DNA of 11,311 nt from Baffinella frigidus (GCA_026770585.1 MU646397.1:218411-229721), one strand, 5' to 3'. Positions 5,686-10,836 are shown, numbered from the stretch's first letter. The notes: a model not told the origin generated them from the sequence alone. Made by a program: numbers and translations.

Positions 5686-5847
5686 CCACACAGCGGGCTA
5701 CGAAGGGCTTTTCGGCCCAAATCGGGCCACCTTTCCGTTACCGTACCCATTGGAACCCCCCTATGCCCCTACGTGTTGCCTACCGTAGGGTCGTAGGTCT
5801 TATCGCTTAAGGGTTATTCAAAACCCCCTTCGAAGTCCGCTGTGTGG
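5686..5847. mobile_element. MITE family U, copy 3
   Basis: Termini CCACACAGCGGGCTACGAAG and CTTCGAAGTCCGCTGTGTGG, closely similar to 2477-2637 over the full length (162 bp against 161 bp). Confidence 0.9.
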
Positions 5848-5900
5848 TTAGTCAACTCTTGCGTCAACTTAGCAACTTAGACAAAAACGCGGGTGGGCAG

Positions 5901-5976
5901 GATCGTGGTGACGTCATCGGTGGTTGAGGACGGCCCGGCCCCGTCCGTCTCTGCGCTCCTCATCCATAACCTGAGC
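5901..5976 (+). CDS. IVVTSS exon, copy a (phase 2/0)
   Basis: From GGTGGGCAG to CTGAGC followed by GTAGTA. After the split first codon it reads IVVTSSVVEDGPAP, then SVSALLIHNLS. Copy b (6188-6269) has the same acceptor context and phases. Across the shared codons seven differences are synonymous; one V/L and the last three codons differ in sense. This pattern implies both were under coding constraint. The donor of copy a is placed by analogy and is less canonical. Family not recognised. Confidence 0.6.
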
Positions 5977-6009
5977 GTAGTATACCATCCTATCATACAC
6001 GAGACACGC

Positions 6010-6175
6010 CGCGCCGTATACTATTCTTAGTAAACGATATGCACACGTGTACTATTCTTAGTGAACTATATACGATTGAGCGACGTATAATATCCTTAGT
6101 GAATTTTTAATTGAGGGTACACGTCGTATATGTTGGATTTAGGTGCACGGCGTATACGATTCTGAGTGATTTTTC
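6010..6175. repeat. Degenerate tandem repeat between the two IVVTSS exons
   Basis: Four copies of CGTATACTATTCTTAGTGA-like units at about 6016, 6046, 6084 and 6150, spaced 30-67 bp apart. It occupies the intron separating the duplicated exons. Confidence 0.65.
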
Positions 6176-6187
6176 GCGGGTGGGCAG

Positions 6188-6269
6188 GATTGTGGTGACG
6201 TCATCGCTGGTAGAGGACGGTCCGGCCCCGTCTGTCTCGGCCCTCCTCATCCACGACGTTAAGACCCAG
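6188..6269 (+). CDS. IVVTSS exon, copy b (phase 2/0)
   Basis: From GGTGGGCAG to AAGACCCAG followed by the near-consensus donor GTAAGCC. Reads IVVTSSLVEDGPAP, then SVSALLIHDVKTQ, 82 nt. It begins in phase 2 and ends in phase 0, so including both copies would shift the frame, as in mutually exclusive exons. Upstream it fits copy B or D of the leucine-rich exon; downstream it fits 6536-6581. It has the best splice signals in the window. Confidence 0.68.
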
Positions 6270-6282
6270 GTAAGCCACACTC

Positions 6283-6304
6283 TACACAGTGGGCTTCGAA
6301 GGAG
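6283..6304. repeat. Lone family U terminus
   Basis: ACACAGTGGGCTTCGAAGGA matches the U left end. An inverted partner, AGCCCGCTGTGTGG, is at 7089-7102. If they are one element, it spans 800 bp and includes telomere arrays and exons, so separate relics are equally likely. Confidence 0.5.
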
Positions 6305-6362
6305 ATTCAAATTTTGTCACGTTTGACCGAAAACCCGGAATGTCCGTCGTGAGCCGACCATC

Positions 6363-6515
6363 AACCCTAAACCCTAAACCCTAAACCCTAAACCCTAAAC
6401 CCTAAACCCTAAACCCTAAACCCCTAAAACCTAAATCACTAATCTCTAAACCCTAAACCCTAACCCCTAGACCCCTAAACCCCTGAACCCTGAACCCAAA
6501 ACTGTAAACCCTGAA
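6363..6515. repeat. Interstitial telomere-like array, C-rich, upstream block
   Basis: Eight perfect CCCTAAA units (6365-6420), then degenerate units to about 6512. Downstream, 6588-6783 continues with CCCGAAA, CACGAAA, CCCCAAC and similar. The exon at 6536 sits between the two halves. Confidence 0.92.
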
Positions 6516-6535
6516 GCCTTGCTCTGTTCTGGAAG

Positions 6536-6581
6536 GTTCTGGCCGCGTGGCCGCAGGCTTGGGACGAGAACTGTCCTGCAG
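6536..6581 (+). CDS. VLAAWPQAWDENCPA exon inside telomere-like repeat
   Basis: A 46-nt exon, phase 0/1, after CTGTTCTGGAAG and ending CCTGCAG followed by GTTCCA. It reads VLAAWPQAWDENCPA, joins exon b upstream and 6790 downstream in frame. An alternative acceptor (CCTGAAG) would add LALFWK but would break phase with exon b. Both flanks are telomere-like repeats. Trp-rich helix; family unknown. Confidence 0.6.
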
Positions 6582-6587
6582 GTTCCA

Positions 6588-6783
6588 CCCGAAACCCGAA
6601 ACCCGAAACACGAAACACGAAACACGAACCACTAACCCGCAAATTCTAACTCCTAAACCCCAACCCCTAAACCCCTAACCCCTAACCCAACCCCCAACCC
6701 CCAACCCCCAACCCCTCACCCCCCAACTCTAAACCCCAAACCCCAAACCTTAAAATCTAAGCCCTGACCCCTGACACCTGACC
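6588..6783. repeat. Interstitial telomere-like array, C-rich, downstream block
   Basis: Degenerate 6-8-mers in runs: CCCGAAA, then CACGAAA, then CCCCTAA, then CCCCCAA, then CCCCAAA. Homogenised runs of each variant suggest local slippage expansion. It ends at CCCCTCAG, the next acceptor. Confidence 0.85.
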
Positions 6784-6789
6784 CCTCAG

Positions 6790-6836
6790 GGGGCGCCTCG
6801 AGGATTCTCACGCTCGCGCCCTCGCTAGCTCTTCAG
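6790..6836 (+). CDS. GASRILTLAPSLALQ exon (phase 1/0)
   Basis: A 47-nt exon from CCCCTCAG to GCTCTTCAG followed by GTTCTC. It reads GASRILTLAPSLALQ after the split codon, in frame with 6536-6581. Its end resembles the end of the next exon (APSVALE), so the two may be related copies. Hydrophobic helical sequence; product not recognised. Confidence 0.58.
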
Positions 6837-6886
6837 GTTCTCGCCTCCTAGGTATAGGCTTTCTAACAGGTTCTCGCTGTACGTTT

Positions 6887-6962
6887 AGGGTTTAGCTTGT
6901 AGGGTGTAGGGTGTAGGGTGTAGGGTGTAGGGTGTAGGGTGTAGGGTGTAGGGTGTAGGGTT
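6887..6962. repeat. TGTAGGG array, G-rich orientation
   Basis: TTTAGGG at the start, then about eight TGTAGGG units. Orientation is opposite to 6363-6783. Similar TGTAGGG/TTTAGGG runs follow at 7503-7625 and 7825-7885. Both the 6868 and 7494 arrays are preceded by ACAGGTTCTCGCT and TACGTTTAGGG, a duplicated lead-in. Confidence 0.9.
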
Positions 6963-6975
6963 GAAGGGTCTCCAG

Positions 6976-7044
6976 GTTCTCGGCTCCGCACTCGGTGGGC
7001 TTGGAGGGTTTCTCACGCGGGGGGCGCCCTCGGTAGCTCTCGAG
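6976..7044 (+). CDS. VLGSALGG...APSVALE exon (phase 0/0)
   Basis: A 69-nt exon from GTCTCCAG to GCTCTCGAG followed by GTCCAC. Reads VLGSALGGLGGFL, then TRGAPSVALE; glycine-rich, then helical. In frame with 6790-6836 and with 7129. Without splicing, the frame stays open to 7182, so retention is possible. The CAGGTTCTCG at its start recurs at 6834, 6868 and 7494, suggesting repeated copying of this junction. Confidence 0.5.
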
Positions 7045-7128
7045 GTCCACTTAGCAGCTCTTCTGCGTTATTCACGAAATCGCGTTGTAGCCCGCTGTGT
7101 GGAGAAGGCCTGCTGGCTTTCCCTCCAG

Positions 7129-7156
7129 TCGGAAACCTCCGGCTTAAGGCTCGAGC
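7129..7156 (+). CDS. SETSGLRLE micro-exon (phase 0/1)
   Basis: From CTTTCCCTCCAG to CTCGAGC followed by GTAATG, 28 nt. It reads SETSGLRLE, similar to TETSSLRAA in the acidic exon. Beyond the donor the frame stays open as RNEEEERAA to a TAG inside MITE W copy 2, so the exon may originally have been longer and been interrupted by that insertion. Phase 1 end fits 8494. Confidence 0.42.
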
Positions 7157-7178
7157 GTAATGAAGAAGAGGAGAGAGC

Positions 7179-7317
7179 CGCTTAGCAGCGACCGAGGACC
7201 TTTTCACCTTTGGATTCGAGGTGAATTTCCGGTTAGGTTCTAGGGCAATGGATAAGATTCTGGTGCAAATAGTTTAGATGGACTGTATCCGTGAAGCCCC
7301 CGGTGGCTGCTAAGTGG
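7179..7317. mobile_element. 139-bp MITE family W, copy 2
   Basis: Same length and orientation as copies 1 and 3; left terminus CGCTTAGCAGC has one change, right terminus GCTGCTAAGTGG is intact. It starts 22 bp after the preceding donor and contains the stop that closes the upstream frame. Confidence 0.9.
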
Positions 7318-7327
7318 TCTTGCCTCT

Positions 7328-7477
7328 CCACTCGGTGGACATCGAGGGGTTTCGGATTTGAATTTGGGGGCGGATTCTAGGGTGTCACGTGAGCAAATTT
7401 GCACCAGAAGATCCTTGAAGTTAATTATCTCTGGGCAAGTTGACTTTTTGTTGAAAGGTCCGTAGTCCACCGTGTGG
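7328..7477. mobile_element. MITE family U-related element (150 bp)
   Basis: Termini CCACTCGGTGGACATCGAGG and GTCCACCGTGTGG (inverted), a variant of the family U end CCACACAGCGGGCTACGAAG. The interior is not similar to other U copies. Confidence 0.6.
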
Positions 7478-7502
7478 TAGGTGTAGGGGTTCTACAGGTT
7501 CT

Positions 7503-7628
7503 CGCTTTACGTTTAGGGTTTACGGTGTAGGGTTTACGGTGTAGGGTGTAGGGTGTAGGGTGTAGGGTGTAGGGTTGAGGGTTGGAGGTTGAGGGTTTAG
7601 GGTTTAGGGCTCCAGGGTTAGGGTTTAA
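7503..7628. repeat. Interstitial TTTAGGG/TGTAGGG array
   Basis: Mixed TTTAGGG, TTTACGG and TGTAGGG units, G-rich orientation, followed by AAACCAG at about 7633. A possible exon fragment, ARQLQHP, at 7634-7654 is cut by the next element. Confidence 0.9.
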
Positions 7629-7654
7629 ACCAGGCGCGCCAACTTCAGCATCCG

Positions 7655-7814
7655 GCCTAAATGCTTAACCGATTATCAAGTTTCTGGCACAGCCTCAGTG
7701 GGGGGTGAAGACATGGCGGCCGTGTTGGTAGTAACAACGGTCTCCATCGTTCTCTCATGTATGCACCCCCACTGAGACTGTGTCAGAAACTTGATAATCG
7801 GTTAAGCGTTTAGG
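7655..7814. mobile_element. Inverted-repeat element R (160 bp)
   Basis: Termini GCCTAAATGCTTAACCG and CGGTTAAGCGTTTAGGC; arms of about 50 bp including ATTATCAAGTTTCTG. The centre holds a copy of the dispersed motif with ACATGGCGGCCGTGTTGG. No ORF. Confidence 0.9.
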
Positions 7815-7824
7815 CTCCTTAGAG

Positions 7825-7887
7825 TTTATGGTTTAGGGTTTAGGGTTTATGGTTTATGGTTTATGGTTTATTGTTTAGGGTTTCGGT
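7825..7887. repeat. Short telomere-like array (TTTAGGG/TTTATGG)
   Basis: Nine degenerate 7-mers. After it, 7888-7985 holds an acceptor-like GTGTGCAG and a donor-like ATG followed by GTAAAC, but no supported coding piece. Confidence 0.8.
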
Positions 7888-7988
7888 GTGCAGAGAGGTT
7901 GGCTGCATAATCAATGGTAAACGCTGGCGGTTCTGGTGCAAATGGCAACGTCTACCTTCATCGCATCATTTTTGCGCGAACTTCTCTA

Positions 7989-8100
7989 TTAAAGGTCTCA
8001 CAATCACTAGGTGCTGGAAAGGTCCGTTTAGTTTGAAGGGCTCAACAGTTCACTTACACACGAGAAGTTGACTTAAACACTTGCCCAGCGGTTGGAGAGC
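7989..8100 (+). repeat. Duplicated segment, copy 1 (copy 2 at 8391-8486)
   Basis: Both copies carry AAAGGTCTnACAATnnC, AGGTG(C/T)TG(G/C)AAAG and ACACGAGAAGTTGACT, then GCCCAG..GTTGGAGAG. Spacing is about 390-400 bp. Element S and a copy of the dispersed motif lie between them, as if a tandem duplication was split or created by insertions. Confidence 0.7.
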
Positions 8101-8123
8101 TCGATGCATGGCGGCCGAGTTTA

Positions 8124-8304
8124 TCTCAAATAAACCTAGAAGTCGTTTCCCTAAAGTCAAGTTCTAGAAGTCGTTTTCCTAAAGTTAATTCCCCTACAAA
8201 ACCCGCCAACTAATTCTTTACTCTACGAATAAGTTGACGTGAATCGACGAATTTGTAGGGGATTTGACTTTGGGAAAACGACTTCTAGAAAGGTTTATTT
8301 GAGA
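8124..8304. mobile_element. Inverted-repeat element S (181 bp)
   Basis: TCTCAAATAAACCT at the left and AGGTTTATTTGAGA at the right. The left arm has an internal tandem duplication of AGAAGTCGTTTtCCTAAAGT; the right arm has one copy. The arms end in CCCCTACAAA and TTTGTAGGGG. Confidence 0.88.
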
Positions 8305-8331
8305 CAAGTGTTGGTGTTAATGAATGAGAGA

Positions 8332-8392
8332 CAGCCCCGGTGGGGGTGCATACATGGCAGCCGTGTTGTTAGTAATAAAGGTCTCTCTCGAC
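8332..8392 (+). repeat. Dispersed motif copy (GGGGGTGCATACATGGCAGC type)
   Basis: Contains TGCATACATGGCAGCC, TTAGTAATAAAGGTCTCTCT. Related copies: about 1138-1185 and 1656-1702 (inverted), 7698-7746 and 9822-9870. The surrounding termini differ between copies, so this is a module shared by several elements. Confidence 0.7.
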
Positions 8393-8493
8393 AAAGGTCT
8401 TACAATGCCCAGGTGTTGCAAAGTTTGCAAGAAGTTAACTTAAACACGAGAAGTTGACTGAAACGCTCGCCCAGGTGTTGGAGAGGTCAGCAG

Positions 8494-8525
8494 GGGTCAT
8501 TCTCGCGATGCGCCTCGACGTTGTG
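8494..8525 (+). CDS. VILAMRLDVV exon (3' end unsure)
   Basis: After TCAGCAG the frame reads VILAMRLDVV and could continue as VRAPSSP to a stop in the 35-bp array. All GT donors nearby (GTGGTC and others) end in phase 0; I give the last one. The phase 1 start matches the micro-exon at 7129-7156. Composition looks coding (strong third-position GC). The next partner exon is not clear. Confidence 0.45.
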
Positions 8526-8540
8526 GTCCGCGCCCCATCC

Positions 8541-8890
8541 TCACCCCAATTACACCCGAGCTAATTATCTTCTCTTCACCCCAATTACAGCCCAGCTAAT
8601 TTTCTTCTCTTCACCCCAATTACAGTCGAGCTAATTATGTTCTCTTCACCCCAATTACAGCCGAGCTAATTCTCTTCTCTTCACCCCAATTACAGCCGAG
8701 CTAAATCTCTTCTCTTCACCCCAATTACAGCCGAGTTAAACCTGTTCCTCTTACCCCAAATACAGCCGAGCTAAACCTGTTCCTCTCACCCCAAATACAG
8801 CCGAGTTCAACCTGTTCCTCTTACCCCAAATACAGCCGAGCTAATTATCTCCTCCTGACCCCAAATACAGCCGAGCTAAACCTCCTCTCC
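8541..8890 (+). repeat. Tandem array of ten 35-bp repeats resembling 3' splice sites
   Basis: Units begin exactly every 35 bp (8541, 8576, 8611, 8646, 8681, 8716, 8751, 8786, 8821, 8856). Each holds CTAAT or CTAAA, a pyrimidine tract and then CAATTACAG or CAAATACAG followed by CCGAG. Early units have CAATTACAG with CTAATT, late units CAAATACAG with CTAAACC, a clean variant gradient. 35 is not a multiple of three, so no repeated peptide is encoded in one frame. There are no spacers, so it is not a CRISPR array. Confidence 0.95.
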
Positions 8891-8948
8891 TCGCCCGAGG
8901 CGGGCCCGTCCCAGGACTCCGCCCTCACACATCCAGCACTGCACCTTG
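8873..8948 (+). CDS. Candidate exon after the last 35-bp unit
   Basis: After the last TACAG the frame reads ELNLLSSPEAGPSQDSAL, then THPALHLA, open to a TAA at 8978 inside element X. The phase 1 start does not fit the GT donors of 8494-8525, and a second frame is also open, so coding is uncertain. The preceding array offers ten competing acceptors. Confidence 0.3.
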
Positions 8949-9089
8949 CCACTAGCTCTTGGAGGTGGCTCAAATAACGCTCTGAGGCATTTTCGATTTA
9001 CCTTGGATCGGGGTCGGATCCGACCCCGATCCAAGGTAAAATCGAAGACCTTCCAGGGCACTATTTGAGCCACTTGGGATGGCTGGTGG
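8949..9089. mobile_element. Inverted-repeat element X, copy 1
   Basis: CCACTAGCTCTTGGAGG and GGCTGGTGG ends; the arms carry TGGCTCAAATA and TATTTGAGCCA; the core ACCTTGGATCGGGGTC pairs perfectly with GACCCCGATCCAAGGT. Copy 2, in the opposite orientation, is 10937-11076. Confidence 0.92.
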
Positions 9090-9101
9090 TTGACCTCACA
9101 G

Positions 9102-9212
9102 GGGTACCTCGCTCATAAGAATCCACCCCCCCCTAGCACCCTACAGTAGGACTATGCCTAGGGCCCTATGGTGGTCCTAGGGGGGGGGCAGTTTCTTATG
9201 AGCGAGGTACCC
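9102..9212. mobile_element. Inverted-repeat element Y (111 bp)
   Basis: GGGTACCTCGCTCATAAGAA and TTCTTATGAGCGAGGTACCC are perfect terminal repeats. The centre (CCTACAGTAGGACTATGCC and a C/G-run) has a diverged match at about 10873-10903. Confidence 0.9.
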
Positions 9213-9278
9213 ATGTACATCATAAACCTAAACCTTCCACTAGCGCGTAGACCGCTGGGTTCTGAGGCGGGCCTGCAG

Positions 9279-9330
9279 AGATGCGCAGTTTGCATCAACT
9301 GGCGCCGGAACGCGAGGCTGCAGCCTGCCT
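9279..9330 (+). CDS. Candidate exon MRSLHQLAPEREAA cut by element Z
   Basis: After GGGCCTGCAG the frame reads MRSLHQLAPEREAAACL, then runs into element Z at 9331. Past Z the sequence at 9485 resumes as DCDDAALGRARL in the same frame if Z is removed, which suggests Z inserted into coding sequence. No clear GT donor is present. Helical, charged sequence; product unknown. Confidence 0.38.
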
Positions 9331-9484
9331 TCATCCGGGGATATATTTAATTTACAAGAAAATGATTCCCTATATGTTCATAGGAGTTTGACGAAGGTTA
9401 ATTAGGGCCCTAAGTAAATGAAAGTAGAGCCAGAATCCGGTTTGATAGGCCATTTTCTTTCAAATGGTCTATGTTCCCGGATGA
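9331..9484. mobile_element. MITE family Z, copy 1 (154 bp)
   Basis: Termini TCATCCGGGGATATATTTAA and GTTCCCGGATGA. Copy 2 (10683-10836) has the same length and lies in the opposite orientation; the interior matches throughout, for example GACGAAGGTTAATT and AGAATCCGGTTTGATAGGCC. Confidence 0.93.
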
Positions 9485-9506
9485 GACTGTGATGACGCAG
9501 CCCTAG

Positions 9507-9570
9507 GACGGGCCCGTCTCGGGGCGAGAGGCCCGGCATAGAGGAGTTTGTGGAATACATCCCACGCCAG
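9507..9570 (+). CDS. GIEEFVEYIPRQ exon with possible GA donor
   Basis: After GCCCTAG the frame reads TGPSRGERPGIEEFVEYIPR, then Q, ending CGCCAG followed by GACACTC. With a GA donor the exon is 64 nt, phase 2/0, and joins 10024 in frame. Without it, the frame runs on as DTRNIHF to a TGA. A rival reading (DCDDAALGRARL) crosses its 5' part. GA donors have been reported in dinoflagellates, which is the basis of this call. Confidence 0.4.
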
Positions 9571-9631
9571 GACACTCGAAACATCCACTTTTGACATCTT
9601 TCAAGGGAAATGCCTTGAATTCTTAAGTCAA

Positions 9632-9651
9632 CCGCGCCAGATCCGGCGCGG
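9632..9651. repeat. GC-rich hairpin
   Basis: CCGCGCC and GGCGCGG with a 6-nt loop; a wider pair GCGCCAGAT/ATCTGGCGT spans 9634-9686. Bases 9571-9880 otherwise show tandem (A/C)(A/C)TTGAGAGT(A/G)GGATG, a GGGATGCATCCC palindrome, and a copy of the dispersed motif at 9822-9870. Confidence 0.6.
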
Positions 9652-9888
9652 AAAAGGCGTCGGTTTCCCTCGATCAATCTGGCGTGGCACGCATTCCCAG
9701 CCGATCTTTGAGGGGGTGATTTTGGATACATTGAGAGTAGGATGTTTTGGGTTTGCATACCTTGAGAGTGGGATGCATCCCTGAGTGGTGGAATGCGTTG
9801 ACGCTGACAGAGCGTTGCTCGGTGGAGGTGCATCACGGCCGTTTTGCTAGTCATGAAGGTCTCTCTTGGTAGTGATGCAGGTCTCTCA

Positions 9889-10018
9889 ATAGTATATTCC
9901 TTGATTTTCTCTTTTACATTCCTTTGATTTTCTCTGTAGTAGATTCCTTTGATTTTTTCTGTAGAATGTTCCTTTGATTCTCTCTCTTTGTAGTATATTC
10001 CTTTCATTTTCTCTGTTG
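9889..10018 (+). repeat. 25-bp pyrimidine-rich tandem repeat before an exon
   Basis: Five degenerate units of ATTCCTTTGATTTTCTCTGTAG. It supplies the pyrimidine tract upstream of the acceptor GTTGGGCAG (10023), and several units end in their own CTGTAG. The long antisense ORF over this region comes from this repeat. Confidence 0.85.
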
Positions 10019-10023
10019 GGCAG

Positions 10024-10096
10024 GTTGCGAGCCTCAACTTGGTGCGGCTCCTGCTGATCAAGGACCGCGCCAACGTCTCCAAACTCAACCTCCAAG
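10024..10096 (+). CDS. VASLNLVRLLLIKDRANVSK exon, GC donor
   Basis: A 73-nt exon, phase 0/1, after CTGTTGGGCAG. It reads VASLNLVRLLLIKDRANVSK, then LNLQ, and ends CCAAG followed by GCAACC, a GC donor with a strong exon side. Its split codon completes as Gly with the exon at 11198, in frame. Strong GC3 bias and helical/leucine-rich character. The ending resembles a leucine-rich repeat strand (KLNLQGN), but one match is not enough. CCCTACA repeats begin 3 bp into the intron. Confidence 0.66.
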
Positions 10097-10099
10097 GCA

Positions 10100-10205
10100 A
10101 CCCTACACCCTACACCCTACACCCTACACCCTACACCCTACACCCTACACCCTACACCCTGCACCCTGCACCCTGCACCCTATACCCTGAACCCTGCGCC
10201 CTAAA
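10100..10205. repeat. CCCTACA array (C-rich orientation of TGTAGGG)
   Basis: About eight CCCTACA units, then CCCTGCA, CCCTATA and CCCTGAA variants. It starts immediately after the GC donor of the preceding exon. Confidence 0.93.
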
Positions 10206-10308
10206 TCCGCGTGCGTGCTTTTCCTTTTTTGCGAGTAGCCCCTGCATACTACCCCACATGGTGAGGGGTTCAGGAGGCTGTCAGCAAGCTGATTTTCATG
10301 TGCGAGGT

Positions 10309-10441
10309 GACTCAATTTGAACCGTGTTTTTGCTATCTTGGGGTGGATTTTCTTGTATATTAAAGCTATGTCGAAGCTAACATAGCAAAATAAGTGAGTC
10401 ACCACCCTTAGGATAGCATAAAAGGCGGTTTAGATTGAGTC
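10309..10441. mobile_element. MITE family V, copy 3 (complete)
   Basis: Outer ends GACTCAATTTGAACCG and CGGTTTAGATTGAGTC, then TGCTATCTTGGGGTGG and CCACCCTTAGGATAGCA. The inner AGCTATGTCGAAGCTAACAT is inverted relative to copies 1 and 2, so this copy lies in the opposite orientation. Confidence 0.85.
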
Positions 10442-10478
10442 GCCCCGCACACTAATTCACGTGTTATTTCACGCTGGC

Positions 10479-10509
10479 GCGACGGGCGTTTGGACGCTGC
10501 GAGACCGCC
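10479..10509 (+). pseudogene. Partial copy of the ATGVWTL exon start, cut by MITE W
   Basis: Reads ATGVWTLRDR, matching ATGVWTLAER at 11200. It lacks an AG acceptor (GCTGGCGCG instead of GGCACAGGG) and is interrupted at 10510 by MITE W copy 3. A relic copy of the downstream exon. Confidence 0.55.
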
Positions 10510-10648
10510 CCACTTAGCAGCGGCCGAGTTCCTTTTCACCTTGAACTCAAGGTGAAATTCCGGTTGGGTTCTAGGGCAATGGATAAGATTCTAGTACAAA
10601 TAGTTTAGATAGACTGTATCCGTGAAGCCCTGGGTAGCTGCTAAGTGG
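10510..10648. mobile_element. 139-bp MITE family W, copy 3
   Basis: Termini CCACTTAGCAGC and GCTGCTAAGTGG; internal hairpin TTCACCTTGA/TCAAGGTGAA is perfect here. Inserted into the relic exon copy. Confidence 0.93.
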
Positions 10649-10682
10649 TGAGGGTGGCCCTGCTCCTTATGACCCAGGGGTT

Positions 10683-10836
10683 TCATCCGAAAACATATTT
10701 AATTCAAAAGAAAATGGCCTATCAAACCGGATTCTGGCCCTAATTAAATCTACTTAGGGCCCCAATTAACCTTCGTCCAACTCCTATGACCAAATAGGGA
10801 ATCTTTTTATTTTAAATTAAACATGTCCTCGGATTA
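10683..10836. mobile_element. MITE family Z, copy 2 (inverted)
   Basis: Reverse-complement match of 9331-9484 over all 154 bp, with a few AT-rich differences near the left end. Bases 10837-10936 hold only a diverged piece of the centre of element Y. Confidence 0.92.

Noticed and set aside
6363-6783. True chromosome end
   Set aside because: The array is internal, degenerate and flanked by exons and elements on both sides.
8541-8890. CRISPR array
   Set aside because: The 35-bp units are contiguous with no unique spacers, show a gradual variant drift, and the context is eukaryotic.
28-8910. Shared GACGGGCCCG(C/T)CTCG between 27-41, 8895-8910 (inverted) and 9505-9519
   Set aside because: The core CGGGCCCG is itself a palindrome, so short inverted matches are expected; homology does not extend.
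9402-10100. Antisense ORF of 232 codons, the longest in the window
   Set aside because: It crosses MITE Z, and its KIKGIYY-type repeats are just the 25-bp pyrimidine satellite read backwards. Strong sense-strand exons overlap its ends.
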